64,000 nucleotides of DNA from Candidatus Tepidiaquacellales bacterium UBA2330 (GCA_002344965.1 DDUU01000046.1:39221-103220), one strand, 5' to 3'. Counted from the stretch's first letter, positions 27,796 through 36,692 are shown. Made by a program: numbers and translations. The notes: generated by a model not told the origin, from the sequence alone.

Positions 27796-30024
27796 TTACT
27801 TAATCAGCAGCATTCTCTTTGTCATTACAAAATTATCCGTCTCCATTCTGTAAAAATATACACCGCTTGAGAGATTCGCGCCGGTGAAGCTTGTTTCATA
27901 AACTCCGGGCTGCAGTATATCATTTACAAGTTCGGAGATCTTTTTGCCGAGATTGTCATAGACTGAAATTTTTACCAGCTGCGAATTGGCAACGTCAAAT
28001 TTAATTTTTGTTACGGGATTAAACGGATTGGGATAATTGTATCCCAGATCGAATTTATCCGGAACTAATGAAGATATTTGATTTATTCCGACTGTCACTC
28101 TTCTAAGTGTCAGAAGCATGCTGTTAGCTGACTGAGCGGAATCAAATCCGTTATATGCCCAGGCTCTCCATGAACAAGTTACTGAATCTCCCGACAAAAT
28201 CATTAATGCGGCAAGCGAATCTAACTGACTGTTTCTCATATTTAAAACAGTATCAGTTCCGGAATTATCAGAATCAAATATATAATCTACTGCTCCCGCC
28301 CCTATTCTTCTGATTTTAAATTTATATCTGAGCGAAGGATGAGTTCCTGTTTTGTTCCAGTCAAATCTGACCGGATTAGAGTTGTTCGCATTTGTTTCGA
28401 TTCTTGATAATGAAGGCGGATTCAGTGAATTGAAAGTGTTATATGCCAGTATTATCGAAAACGCCGCATCGCTTGTATCAGCTTCCTGCGGATTAGCGGA
28501 ATTTACAACTCTGACTTTCGCCTGATTCGTATATCCAATATAAGGGATAGTCCAGTTATATTCCCTGAGCTGCGCTGAGACATTATTTGCAATTGTGACC
28601 CAGTTGCTTCCGTTATTTGTGGTATATTCAAGATTCACATTTCCGGTAATTGACGTACCCCAGAATATTTTTGTGTTTACAAGAGTTCTGAATACTTCTC
28701 TGCCGTTAGGAAATCCTACATAGACAGGGTTTGCCGAAGGTGAAATACAGAATGCAGCTTCTGCGGAATTTCTGATAAGGGCTTCAGGCTGTGTTCCGAA
28801 ATCCATAATTACTGTTCCGCCTTCGGTATCGCAATAACTCATTATCGTTCCGACTGCCGGAATCGGATTTCCGTTATAACATCCGCCTTCCGTGAAATAA
28901 CATGAATCGATCGGTCCGCCGACCCAAGAGCAGGAATGTGTATGCGGCGATCCGAAATTATGTCCGATCTCATGAGCTACCACTACAACGTCGTAAGAAT
29001 AATTCGGCAGCTGACCGATATTTCCCTGAACAGCGCTTAAGCCGTAACCGAATGAAGTATTGCAAAGCACATTCACATAAGCAATCCCGCCGACATTAAT
29101 GCTGGTTCTTCTGCTTACTAGATGCGCGACTGTCCTTTGTACCCCGCCCTGCGTAGCGATCCATTCAAATCTGAACTGATCAAGCAGAGTTCCTCCGTCA
29201 TCTGAAGTGTAAGGATCCTGTGTAGTCCAAACTCTGAGATAATTCACATAAAGTCTGATGTTCATATCCTTTGCATAAACTGCTGATGCAGCTGACATAA
29301 GTGATAATGCATAAGCTGATGCATTTGGAATGGAATTCCCGTAAATTCCGTAAGTATAAAAATCCACGTCCACTGCAATGTTTGCTGTTAACAATGTTGA
29401 TGTGCCTGCATCAAAAGGCTGAGCGTTTAAATTTTGAATTCGGCTATTGATCTCATCCGGCACTCCGAAAATATCAGATCCGCAGAATACTCCTTTTTTA
29501 TTTTTCAGTTTACTCATCTGATACAATATATAATCATCCGTTTCATTATTATTTACATCCGAAAGGTTGCCGAATACATAAGTATCATTTTTCGATTTCA
29601 TAAGTCCGATCATTTTTCCGTTGTAAATTGAAAGCGAAACCAATGAATTCTCCGCGCCTGTGATCTTTCCTTTATATGATAAAATAAGATCATCACCGGA
29701 AAATGTCTTTTCACCTGAAGCGCTCCTGTTTATAAGTACAGCGTCAGGAGAGAGTATATCAAATCTTTCAAGCTCCACATTTACTGAAACAGATCTTGAA
29801 ACCGGTACCTGAAGATTCAGCTTATAACTTTTTGATTCATTAATTTTTTTGAGAATATCCTTATTTATGTTAAGAATTATTCCGTCTTTCACATAGTCAG
29901 TTATATTTCTGTCTGGATTATTTGTTTTTGAATTATTCAGAGTAAATAAACCCGAATGATCCTCCTGTGCAGTTCCGTTTAAAAAAAATGACAGTGTAAT
30001 AAGAAGTGTTAATAAAAATTTCAT
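27796..30024 (-). CDS. T9SS-exported reprolysin-like zinc metalloprotease
   Basis: A 742-residue secreted protease: signal peptide (1-19); a propeptide-like region to about 200; a metzincin catalytic domain with HEIGHNFGSPHTH near residue 350 (HExxHxxGxxH zinc site) and a following Met-turn candidate (TIMSYCD); a fibronectin-like/Ig-like region; and a C-terminal type A T9SS sorting domain (YNYPNPFNPVTKI, SGVYFYRM, KRMLLIK). It would be exported through the outer membrane and degrade extracellular protein; the target is unknown. It stands alone and ends at the shared terminator. Confidence 0.9.
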   Translation of the reverse strand: MKFLLTLLITLSFFLNGTAQEDHSGLFTLNNSKTNNPDRNITDYVKDGIILNINKDILKKINESKSYKLNLQVPVSRSVSVNVELERFDILSPDAVLINRSASGEKTFSGDDLILSYKGKITGAENSLVSLSIYNGKMIGLMKSKNDTYVFGNLSDVNNNETDDYILYQMSKLKNKKGVFCGSDIFGVPDEINSRIQNLNAQPFDAGTSTLLTANIAVDVDFYTYGIYGNSIPNASAYALSLMSAASAVYAKDMNIRLYVNYLRVWTTQDPYTSDDGGTLLDQFRFEWIATQGGVQRTVAHLVSRRTSINVGGIAYVNVLCNTSFGYGLSAVQGNIGQLPNYSYDVVVVAHEIGHNFGSPHTHSCSWVGGPIDSCYFTEGGCYNGNPIPAVGTIMSYCDTEGGTVIMDFGTQPEALIRNSAEAAFCISPSANPVYVGFPNGREVFRTLVNTKIFWGTSITGNVNLEYTTNNGSNWVTIANNVSAQLREYNWTIPYIGYTNQAKVRVVNSANPQEADTSDAAFSIILAYNTFNSLNPPSLSRIETNANNSNPVRFDWNKTGTHPSLRYKFKIRRIGAGAVDYIFDSDNSGTDTVLNMRNSQLDSLAALMILSGDSVTCSWRAWAYNGFDSAQSANSMLLTLRRVTVGINQISSLVPDKFDLGYNYPNPFNPVTKIKFDVANSQLVKISVYDNLGKKISELVNDILQPGVYETSFTGANLSSGVYFYRMETDNFVMTKRMLLIK

Positions 30025-30042
30025 TTTAATTCATTTGTATAT

Positions 30043-30083
30043 TTTAAAAAAAATGCAGGAACTGGTTCACAATTCCTGCATAA
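30043..30083 (-). terminator. intrinsic terminator after the DUF1573 gene
   Basis: On the minus strand ATGCAGGAA pairs with TTCCTGCAT over an 11-nt loop, followed by a run of eight T. It ends the rhodanese/MauE/DUF1573 operon before the protease gene. Confidence 0.85.
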
Positions 30084-30101
30084 GTAAATTCAGGTTAAAT
30101 A

Positions 30102-30548
30102 TTACTGAGCACTTGCATCAATGTCACAGGAAATTCTCAGAGTTAACTGTGATTGTTCAGGATCATTTGTAAATACAATAATCTGTTTTTCCTGTCTGCC
30201 CTGTCTGCCCTGTGTATTGAAAGTTACTTTTATCTCACCGCTCTCACCTTTTGAATATTCTGTCTTTCCGCCTGTAGTAGCTCCTGTACATCCGCACGAA
30301 GTCTGTACTTTCTCGATTAATAAATTTCCTTTTCCCTTGTTGGAAAATTTGAATGTATATTCAAGCTGAGGACCTTGAGCAACTTTACCAAAATCATGGA
30401 CTTCAGTTTCGAATACTATTTTTGAAGTACCGGAAGAAGCTGCAATTTTGGAATTGTTCATAAGAAAAAACATAACTGCGGAAATGGCTAATATTCCGAA
30501 AACGAAATAAACTGTCTTTGCAGTTTTTGACTGAATGAAATTACTCAT
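30102..30548 (-). CDS. DUF1573 domain lipid/membrane-anchored protein
   Basis: A 148-residue protein with an N-terminal membrane anchor (about 12-30) and one DUF1573 Ig-like domain (about 42-145), recognised by VHDFGKVAQGPQLEYTF and the SCGC pair (C85, C87). DUF1573 proteins are common periplasmic or surface proteins in Bacteroidetes; their role is unknown. Its start overlaps the end of the MauE/DoxX gene by 8 bp, so translation is probably coupled. The shared CGC-like cysteines in both proteins suggest a thiol-related role, which is inference. Confidence 0.88.
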   Translation of the reverse strand: MSNFIQSKTAKTVYFVFGILAISAVMFFLMNNSKIAASSGTSKIVFETEVHDFGKVAQGPQLEYTFKFSNKGKGNLLIEKVQTSCGCTGATTGGKTEYSKGESGEIKVTFNTQGRQGRQEKQIIVFTNDPEQSQLTLRISCDIDASAQ

Positions 30549-31005
30549 TTACTTTCTCCTTATTATTTATGGTTTTTGATTTTATACTTTGTATGAAAAC
30601 AATAATTGAAGCGATGATAAGCAATATATCTTCAATTATTCTTTGTAAAATATCACTTTTATTACTTACAGTTTCAAGTGAAAAACATCCGCAGCTTATG
30701 TCAAGTCCGCGTATGTATGCCTGAGTCAGCGCAATAATAAAAAAGAACAGCATCAATGTAATTATGAGAGAACTACCTCTTAAATATATTCCTGTGATAA
30801 TTAATATTCCGCAGATTATTTCAAGATACGGTACAACTATAGCAAATATATTAATTAAAAATTCCGGAAAAAACTTGTAATTGTAAATTGCTCTTGAAAA
30901 TTCCTCCTGATTATATAATTTATCCAGAGATGCATATATGAAAACAACGCCGAGTATGAGCCGGAGTATAATCAGAAAAAATTTATTTGACAGAATTTTA
31001 TTCAT
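30541..31005 (-). CDS. MauE/DoxX-like redox membrane protein
   Basis: A 154-residue integral membrane protein with four helices (about 8-26, 50-73, 78-98 and 124-142). It has the DoxX/MauE features: LRLILGVVFIYASLDKL on helix 1 and the ISCGCF dithiol (C105, C107) after helix 3. Such proteins handle thiol/disulfide or electron exchange at the membrane. It is flanked by a rhodanese-like gene (9-nt gap) and the DUF1573 gene (8-bp overlap), forming a tight three-gene set. Confidence 0.82.
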   Translation of the reverse strand: MNKILSNKFFLIILRLILGVVFIYASLDKLYNQEEFSRAIYNYKFFPEFLINIFAIVVPYLEIICGILIITGIYLRGSSLIITLMLFFFIIALTQAYIRGLDISCGCFSLETVSNKSDILQRIIEDILLIIASIIVFIQSIKSKTINNKEKVNE

Positions 31006-31014
31006 TAGTAATTT

Positions 31015-31557
31015 TTATTTATTAACAGGATAACCCAGTTCATTCCATTCTCTGTATCCGCCGAGAAATATCTTTACATTATCGTATCCGATTTTCGCCA
31101 TTTCGTATGCATTGTCAATGCTGATCTCGCATTCACTGCTTCCGCAGTAAGATACAATAGTTTTATTTTTATCAATGCCGTCCATCATTTTTTGTCTGTC
31201 TTCCGGTGTCTTTGCATAGAATTCTTTGTAAGGAATATTTATTGCTCCTTTAATATGCCCTTCTTTGAATTCAGTTTCTTCCCTTCCGTCAATGAAAACC
31301 GCATTTTCGTCAAAAAACTTTTTAGCAGTTTCAACCGGAATATTCACCGGTTTTACAAATCCTTCCTTTGTCTTAACTTTTTCAACCGGCTTGTTTTCAC
31401 TTCCCTGCGTCAAAGCGCTGTCAATTTTAAATCTGTCTCCGTCATCCCTTACAAGCGGTATTCCTTTGGGATTTACAGAGTTTACAATAAGTCCCGTAAT
31501 AAGACTTACTATAGTTATTATCAGAACTTCTTTTAAAATTTTATTTCTCTGATTCAT
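31015..31557 (-). CDS. membrane-anchored rhodanese-like protein
   Basis: A 180-residue protein with one N-terminal membrane helix (about 9-27), a linker, and a rhodanese domain (about 72-178). The active-site loop is YCGSSECE, with Cys138 as the persulfide-carrying residue and a second Cys143 five residues on. The end motif FLGGYREWNELGYPV is typical. The domain probably faces the periplasm and moves sulfane sulfur. It begins the rhodanese/MauE/DUF1573 unit, 25 nt after ruvB, and may share the ruvB transcript. Confidence 0.88.
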   Translation of the reverse strand: MNQRNKILKEVLIITIVSLITGLIVNSVNPKGIPLVRDDGDRFKIDSALTQGSENKPVEKVKTKEGFVKPVNIPVETAKKFFDENAVFIDGREETEFKEGHIKGAINIPYKEFYAKTPEDRQKMMDGIDKNKTIVSYCGSSECEISIDNAYEMAKIGYDNVKIFLGGYREWNELGYPVNK

Positions 31558-31582
31558 AAAAATTTTTTAATACCTGAATAAA

Positions 31583-32626
31583 TTATTGGAACAATCCGTT
31601 CTCGTCTTTCATTTTTTTCTTACCTGTTACTTTAAGATGTCTGTATGCAAGATTTGTTGCTTCCCTACCTTTTGGAGTGCGTTTTATGAAACCTTCAATC
31701 ATCAGAAAAGGTTCGTAAACATCTTCAATTGTTCCGGGGTCTTCGCCGATAGAAGCGGCAATTGTTGATAGTCCCACTGGTCCGCCGTTAAATTTAAAGA
31801 TAATCGTCTCAAGAATTTTCTTATCCATTTTATCTAATCCGAACTCATCCACATCAAGTGAAGAAAGAGCAATATCAGCGATTTCTTTGCCGATCGAACC
31901 GTCTCCTTTTACAACGGCAAAATCCCTGGTTCTCCTGAGAAGTCTGTTCGCAATTCTCGGAGTAGCTCTGCTTCTTTTTGCAATTTCCACAGCTCCTTCT
32001 TCAGTAACTTTAATATTTAGAATTTTTGCAGATCTTTTTACAATATCAATTAAATTTTCCGTCTGATAATAATCCAAATGACAGTTAATACCGAATCTGT
32101 CCAGCATTGGCGATGAAAGCAGGCCTTGTCTCGTAGTCGCACCGACGAGCGTAAACTTTTCCAGCTTTATAGGAATGCTTCTTGCAGCCGGACCCTGATC
32201 TATCATTATATCAAGTTTAAACTCTTCCATTGCAGAATACAGAAACTCTTCCACTACTTTCGGAATTCTGTGAATCTCATCTATAAAAAGAATTTCATTC
32301 CTCTTAAGTTTTGTCAGCATTCCAGCCAGATCACCCGGTCTTTCAATAACAGGACCGGAAGTAGATACAATATTAGTATTAAGCTCGTTTGAAACTATAT
32401 TTGCCAGTGTAGTCTTGCCAAGTCCGGGAGGACCCGTAAAAAGTATATGGTCAAGAGTTTCATTTAATTTTACAGAACTTTCTATGAATACTTTCAGATT
32501 GTTTTTAACTTTTTCCTGCCCTATGAAATCCCTGAATTTTTTCGGTCTGATAAGAGAAATATAGTCCGGTGCATTTTCATCCTCAGATATTGTATCAATT
32601 TTGATAATGCTGTCTTTACTTTTCAT
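31583..32626 (-). CDS. ruvB: Holliday junction branch migration helicase RuvB
   Basis: The hexameric AAA+ motor that, with RuvA, drives branch migration. The 347 residues show Walker A GPPGLGKT (65-72), Walker B DEIHR (116-120), sensor 1 TTRQGLLSSPMLDRFG and the C-terminal winged helix (GGPVGLSTIAASIGED, EPFLMIEGFI). It is longer at the N-terminus than E. coli RuvB by about ten residues. ruvA and ruvC are not adjacent. A Bacteroidetes-type promoter lies directly upstream and overlaps the start of the divergent membrane-protein gene. Confidence 0.97.
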   Translation of the reverse strand: MKSKDSIIKIDTISEDENAPDYISLIRPKKFRDFIGQEKVKNNLKVFIESSVKLNETLDHILFTGPPGLGKTTLANIVSNELNTNIVSTSGPVIERPGDLAGMLTKLKRNEILFIDEIHRIPKVVEEFLYSAMEEFKLDIMIDQGPAARSIPIKLEKFTLVGATTRQGLLSSPMLDRFGINCHLDYYQTENLIDIVKRSAKILNIKVTEEGAVEIAKRSRATPRIANRLLRRTRDFAVVKGDGSIGKEIADIALSSLDVDEFGLDKMDKKILETIIFKFNGGPVGLSTIAASIGEDPGTIEDVYEPFLMIEGFIKRTPKGREATNLAYRHLKVTGKKKMKDENGLFQ

Positions 32627-32630
32627 TTTG

Positions 32631-32662
32631 CAAAAATAATGTTAATTTGGAATACAAACAAT
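32631..32662 (-). promoter_or_regulatory. ruvB promoter
   Basis: On the minus strand ATTG (32662-32659), a 20-nt spacer and TATTTTTG (32638-32631) fit the -33/-7 consensus, with one mismatch in the -33. The -7 box ends 4 nt before the ruvB ATG, which would leave a nearly leaderless transcript. Confidence 0.5.
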
Positions 32663-33142
32663 TTTATAAACTTTAAAATTATTTTGACAACCGATCCGAA
32701 AAAAAGTCTGCTTGTAAAACAGGTTGAATTTATTATTGCAGTCAGAAGAACAAAAATTCTCGGCATTGCAATTACGGTCGGAATAATTGTTATTTATCTC
32801 GCGGGACTTTTTGTTGCCGACAGTAATTTTATTGAAAATTTTGAAATAGTAAACCTTATTTCCCTGCTTCAGCTGCTTCTGACAATTCCTCTGTCTTTTT
32901 ATGTAAAAAAGATTATCCTGAAAAAAACAGATCTTTCCAATTTTACCGTAAAATATTTCAACGCTCACGTAATTCCTTTTATGATTCTTGACTTCGGAGC
33001 GCTGTTCTGCATTACAACAAACTTATTTGTAAACGGAAATATTCTTTACGCTTCCATCGGTGTTTTAATATCCGTAATCAGCATGATAATGATCCTGCCG
33101 AAAGAAGAAGATTTTGAGAAAATAAAATCATCAGTCACGTAG
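32639..33142 (+). CDS. uncharacterised membrane protein
   Basis: A 167-residue protein with four predicted helices (about 40-60, 70-88, 108-127 and 132-150) and a charged C-terminus (PKEEDFEKIKSS). I do not recognise the family. A few positive residues precede helix 1 (KKSLLVKQVEFIIAVRRTK), consistent with a cytoplasmic N-terminus. The start at 32639 lies inside the likely ruvB promoter, and a later start is possible though no other ATG precedes helix 1. Its 3' end overlaps the convergent Nudix gene by 8 bp. Confidence 0.6.
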   Translation: MLIWNTNNFINFKIILTTDPKKSLLVKQVEFIIAVRRTKILGIAITVGIIVIYLAGLFVADSNFIENFEIVNLISLLQLLLTIPLSFYVKKIILKKTDLSNFTVKYFNAHVIPFMILDFGALFCITTNLFVNGNILYASIGVLISVISMIMILPKEEDFEKIKSSVT

Positions 33143-33683
33143 TCATATAAATGCTTCTCATAAGAAGCGTAATGCTGAATCCGTCTTTAATCACACCTCC
33201 GGATATCATTTTTAATATTTCATCTTTATCAAACCATCCAGTTTCAATAATTTCATTTGCGTCAATATCATCCGTAACCTGACGCACATTGTTTCCGGTA
33301 AAGCAGTGAAATTTCTGATTGCTCGAACCAATTGACGGATAATAGTATCCAAGATATTTCAGATTTTCGATATCTACTTCACATCCTGCTTCCTCTTTTA
33401 ATTCTTCCATAATACATTCCGATGGTTTCATATCCGGATGTATTGTACCCGCCGGTATTTCCCAGCTTTCAAAATCATTTATATATCTGTAATTTTTTAC
33501 AAGCACATATTTTCCTTCTGAATTTATAGCCGCAATGCCTGCTCCGTTTCTGTGGAAATTAACCGCTTCAAAAATAATTTCTTTTTTGTCAGGTAAAATT
33601 ATTTTATCAAGGTTAACGTCAATCCAGTCGCCGGAAAATCCTTTTTCAGTTGAAAATATATTCCATAGTTTATCTTTATTCAT
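33135..33683 (-). CDS. Nudix hydrolase (ADP-ribose pyrophosphatase-like)
   Basis: A 182-residue Nudix protein of the ADP-ribose/NDP-sugar pyrophosphatase type, with the fold lead-in NYRYINDFESWEIPAGTI. Its Nudix box is degenerate: G-x5-M-x7-EELKEEAGC, where the first Glu is Met and the Arg is Glu. The metal-binding EExG part is kept. It probably hydrolyses a nucleoside diphosphate linked to another group, but altered activity is possible. It is a single gene ending in a convergent overlap with the membrane-protein gene. Confidence 0.83.
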   Translation of the reverse strand: MNKDKLWNIFSTEKGFSGDWIDVNLDKIILPDKKEIIFEAVNFHRNGAGIAAINSEGKYVLVKNYRYINDFESWEIPAGTIHPDMKPSECIMEELKEEAGCEVDIENLKYLGYYYPSIGSSNQKFHCFTGNNVRQVTDDIDANEIIETGWFDKDEILKMISGGVIKDGFSITLLMRSIYMTT

Positions 33684-33695
33684 GTTTTGTCATCT

Positions 33696-33725
33696 AAAAA
33701 ATAAAGCCCGCTTTAACGGGCTTAT
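33696..33725 (-). terminator. intrinsic terminator after the DUF4920 gene
   Basis: AAGCCCG pairs with CGGGCTT around CTTTAA. On the minus strand it is followed by TTATTTTTT. It separates the DUF4920 gene from the Nudix gene. Confidence 0.85.
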
Positions 33726-33752
33726 AGAATTTATATTTAACAGATCCTTTTA

Positions 33753-34349
33753 TTAATTATTTCCGACAGTATTAAGAACTTTAATTCCGTCCGCTTCTAT
33801 TTCAAAAACCTTTGATGAACCTTTAATTTCAGATTCATCTTTCTTATTTACAGATTCATCATTATAATGCTTTGCCATTTCTTCAGACAATTCATTCTCA
33901 ATAAATTTACCGATAACAACCGCCTGACTTCCTGCAATATCTTTCGGGACGACGAAAGTATGAAGAGTTGTTACTCTTGTGTTATTTGTACCGTCTGATA
34001 AAATAATCCAGCAACCGGCTTTTTGACAAACATCGCTCACTTTTCCTTTTACAATGACAGTCTTTCCTGCATATTCAGACGGATTACTCATCAGCGTTGA
34101 ATATTCAACAACGGTCATTCCCGGATCATAATCTTTTCCGTATAAAATGCCGTCTTCCATTTTTATTCCGGCTGGTTTTTCAGAACTTTCTTCATTAGTT
34201 ACAGAAGGGTTGACTGTGCTTTCATCTTTTGATTTTTTATCAGTGCTTTCTGTTTTAGATTCTGTAGGATCATCCTGAGCGATTGTGTCATTTTGAACAA
34301 TTAAAAGTCCGCTGAAGATGAACGCTGTTAGTATTAATTTTTTAAACAT
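33753..34349 (-). CDS. secreted DUF4920 protein
   Basis: A 198-residue exported protein: signal peptide (1-24, cleavage near TIAQ), a low-complexity Lys/Ser/Thr/Glu linker (25-60), then a DUF4920 OB-fold-like domain (about 70-190) with KGKVSDVCQKAGCWIILSD, whose two cysteines (CQKAGC) may bind a metal or form a disulfide. The function of the family is not known. A fair Shine-Dalgarno (AAAGGAT) precedes the ATG. It is a single gene ending in its own terminator. Confidence 0.82.
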   Translation of the reverse strand: MFKKLILTAFIFSGLLIVQNDTIAQDDPTESKTESTDKKSKDESTVNPSVTNEESSEKPAGIKMEDGILYGKDYDPGMTVVEYSTLMSNPSEYAGKTVIVKGKVSDVCQKAGCWIILSDGTNNTRVTTLHTFVVPKDIAGSQAVVIGKFIENELSEEMAKHYNDESVNKKDESEIKGSSKVFEIEADGIKVLNTVGNN

Positions 34350-34447
34350 TTTTTTATCCTTTCTGATTTAGATTTAAAATTATACAATTCACCTGTAAAA
34401 TTAAATTTAATAATTCAGGAATTTAACCGGGTCAGAAAATTTCAGTC

Positions 34448-35797
34448 TCAGTTAAAAAAATTTACTATCTCTTTTCCGAATTCCGAACATTTCACTTCCC
34501 TTGCTCCGACCATCTGCCATGCAAAATCAAATGTTACCGCTTTGCTCTCAATAGCACCTCTGATACCATTTTCAATATAATTTGAAACTTCTTTCCATCC
34601 GATATAATCAAACATCATCATACCTGATAATATAAGTGAAGAAGGATTTACTTTATCGAGACCTGCAAATACAGGAGCTGTCCCGTGAGTAGCTTCGAAT
34701 ATTGCATTACCTGTTACATAGTTTATATTTCCGCCGGGAGCAATGCCTATGCCGCCTACTTCTGCGGCTATTGCGTCGGACAAATAATCTCCGTCAAGAT
34801 TAGCAGAAGCAAGTACATCAAAATCCTGCGGATCGGTTAAAACTTTCTGTAAAGCATTATCAGCTATTGAATCTTTTATCAGCAGTTTACCATTTGCAAG
34901 CTCTTCCTTTTTTTCCGCTTCGGCTGCTTCCTTTCCTTTTAGCTCCGCTGTCCTGTCATACTGCATCATTGTATAGACTTCATCTCCGTACTGACTTTCA
35001 GCAGTTTCATAACACCAGTTTCTGAAAGCGCCGGAAGTATACTTCATAATATTTCCTTTGTGAATTATCGTAATGGATTTTCGTTTGTTTTCCAGAGCAT
35101 AATTCAGTGCAGCTTTCATAAGTCTTACAGAACCCGTTTTGGAAATCACCTTTATTCCAATCCCGACTTCCGGCTCGTCATCATGGGGAATATTACCTGA
35201 TGAATGAAATTCATTTACTTTTTCAAGCGTACCGAATCTGATCTTTTCAAATTTTTCCGGAAAATTATCTCTTAAAAAATCCAGCATTGCTTTGCTTTCT
35301 TCTGTTCCGGCTTGGAATTCAATGCCTGTGTATATGTCTTCCGTATTTTCACGAAATATAACCATATCAACTTTCTCCGGCCGCCTTACAGGTGTTTCAA
35401 TTCCGCCGTAATATTTTACCGGTCGGAGACAAACATACAGATCAAGCTTCTGACGCAACGCTACATTAATGGAACGTATGCCTTTTCCGATCGGAGTCGT
35501 AAGCGGTCCTTTTATTCCGACAAGATATTCTTTAAAAGCTTCAAGAGTTTCATCAGGCAGCCAGTTTTTATATTTATTATATGATTTTTCTCCGGCTAGA
35601 ACTTCCATCCATTCTACTTTTCTTTTGCCCTTATAAGCTTTTTCTACAGCGCTGTCAAATACATATCTTGCAGTTCTCCATATTTCAGGTCCGATTCCGT
35701 CACCTTCTATGTAAGGAATGACGGGATTATCCGGAACGTTCAGAATAATTTTTTTTTCATTAGAATTTGTTTTATTTAGAGTTATTTTATTTCCCAT
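34448..35797 (-). CDS. icd: isocitrate dehydrogenase (NADP)
   Basis: Oxidatively decarboxylates isocitrate to 2-oxoglutarate in the TCA cycle. The 449-residue protein is of the homodimeric bacterial Icd type: IPYIEGDGIGPEIW at the N-terminus, RPVKYY and the substrate loop RENTEDIYTGIEF, HKGNIMKYTSGAF, the metal-site segment ASANLDGDYLSDA, and GGIGIAPGGNIN and EATHGTAP. Length is slightly above E. coli Icd because of an insertion near 285-300 (AEAEKKEELANGK). It stands alone, with no clear promoter seen. Confidence 0.96.
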   Translation of the reverse strand: MGNKITLNKTNSNEKKIILNVPDNPVIPYIEGDGIGPEIWRTARYVFDSAVEKAYKGKRKVEWMEVLAGEKSYNKYKNWLPDETLEAFKEYLVGIKGPLTTPIGKGIRSINVALRQKLDLYVCLRPVKYYGGIETPVRRPEKVDMVIFRENTEDIYTGIEFQAGTEESKAMLDFLRDNFPEKFEKIRFGTLEKVNEFHSSGNIPHDDEPEVGIGIKVISKTGSVRLMKAALNYALENKRKSITIIHKGNIMKYTSGAFRNWCYETAESQYGDEVYTMMQYDRTAELKGKEAAEAEKKEELANGKLLIKDSIADNALQKVLTDPQDFDVLASANLDGDYLSDAIAAEVGGIGIAPGGNINYVTGNAIFEATHGTAPVFAGLDKVNPSSLILSGMMMFDYIGWKEVSNYIENGIRGAIESKAVTFDFAWQMVGAREVKCSEFGKEIVNFFN

Positions 35798-35908
35798 ATT
35801 TATTTATAATTAAAAATATTTTACGATTTTCAATTTAGTCATTCACGAGTTTTTGTTATATACAATATATTTTCCTAAAGCAGCTTTTCATTTAATATAG
35901 AATAAAAT

Positions 35909-36535
35909 ATGGTTGACGATCATTTACTTCCAAAGCACCGGGTTGAAGCGCTGTGCGACGGGATTTTTGCGATTGTTATGACAATAATGATACTTGAACT
36001 GAAAACTCCGGAGAATCTTCCGAAGGACATGGCTCAAAAAGATCTGCCGGAATATTTCTTTAATTTGCTTCCTTCTATTGAAGCTTATATTATAAGTTTT
36101 TTTGTTCTTGGGATTTTCTGGCTTCGCCATCAGATACAGTTTAAGCATATTGTAAATGTTGACCGTCCGATTTTAATTATTAATATTTCATTTTTAATGC
36201 TTACAGGATTTATTCCGTTTACAGTTGGCGTTTTGATGAAATATCCGAGGTCTGAATTTACTTTTCTAATTTATGTAACAAATCTCATACTTATAAGCAT
36301 ATTGCTTACAATTCAGCTGAAATATATTTTTACAAAAAAAAATATAAGCGCTGAAACTATTTCCGAAACTGATAAAAGAAGATATCTGAAATTGTCTTTT
36401 ATTCCGGTCTTAATTTTTATTCTGGCAATTATAGTATCATATTTTAATGTCAGAGCAGCGTTTTATATTATTTATCTTGATCCTATTTTTTATGCATTCT
36501 ATCATAAGTTTAACTTAAGATACCGTAAAAATTAA
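35909..36535 (+). CDS. TMEM175/DUF1211-like membrane protein
   Basis: A 208-residue protein with six predicted helices. It opens with RVEALCDGIFAIVMTIMILELKTP, the hallmark of the TMEM175 (DUF1211) family of potassium channels, and has the WLRHQIQFKHI loop. In the usual motif a Phe-Ser-Asp triplet lines the pore entry; here the positions read Leu-Cys-Asp, so conductance may differ. A role in potassium movement is inferred from the family only. It is divergent from icd. Confidence 0.8.
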   Translation: MVDDHLLPKHRVEALCDGIFAIVMTIMILELKTPENLPKDMAQKDLPEYFFNLLPSIEAYIISFFVLGIFWLRHQIQFKHIVNVDRPILIINISFLMLTGFIPFTVGVLMKYPRSEFTFLIYVTNLILISILLTIQLKYIFTKKNISAETISETDKRRYLKLSFIPVLIFILAIIVSYFNVRAAFYIIYLDPIFYAFYHKFNLRYRKN

Positions 36536-36641
36536 CCTGATAAAATTTTACTTTTCCATAACTAATTTAAAGCTGATCCAAATTGTAATTTATAATTTAT
36601 TGCTCAGATTATCAAAAATATCAAAAGTTCCGGACTTATGC

Positions 36642-36672
36642 TTTGATTTTACGCTGTGAAATCTGTAATTTG
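36642..36672 (+). promoter_or_regulatory. rpsT promoter
   Basis: TTTG (36642-36645), a 20-nt spacer and TAATTTG (36666-36672) match the -33/-7 consensus, with the same spacing as the tRNA-Ala and surface-protein promoters. The -7 box lies 20 nt before the rpsT ATG. Confidence 0.6.
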
Positions 36673-36692
36673 AAAAAATTTAAAATAAACAA

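Noticed and set aside
30190..30215. Short CTGTCTGCC repeats inside the DUF1573 gene
   Set aside because: Encodes the GRQGRQ stretch of the protein; a codon-level duplication rather than a separate element.
32642..32968. 108-codon minus-strand frame opposite the membrane-protein gene
   Set aside because: Cys/Lys/Asn-rich nonsense-like sequence; the plus-strand frame shows clear membrane helices.
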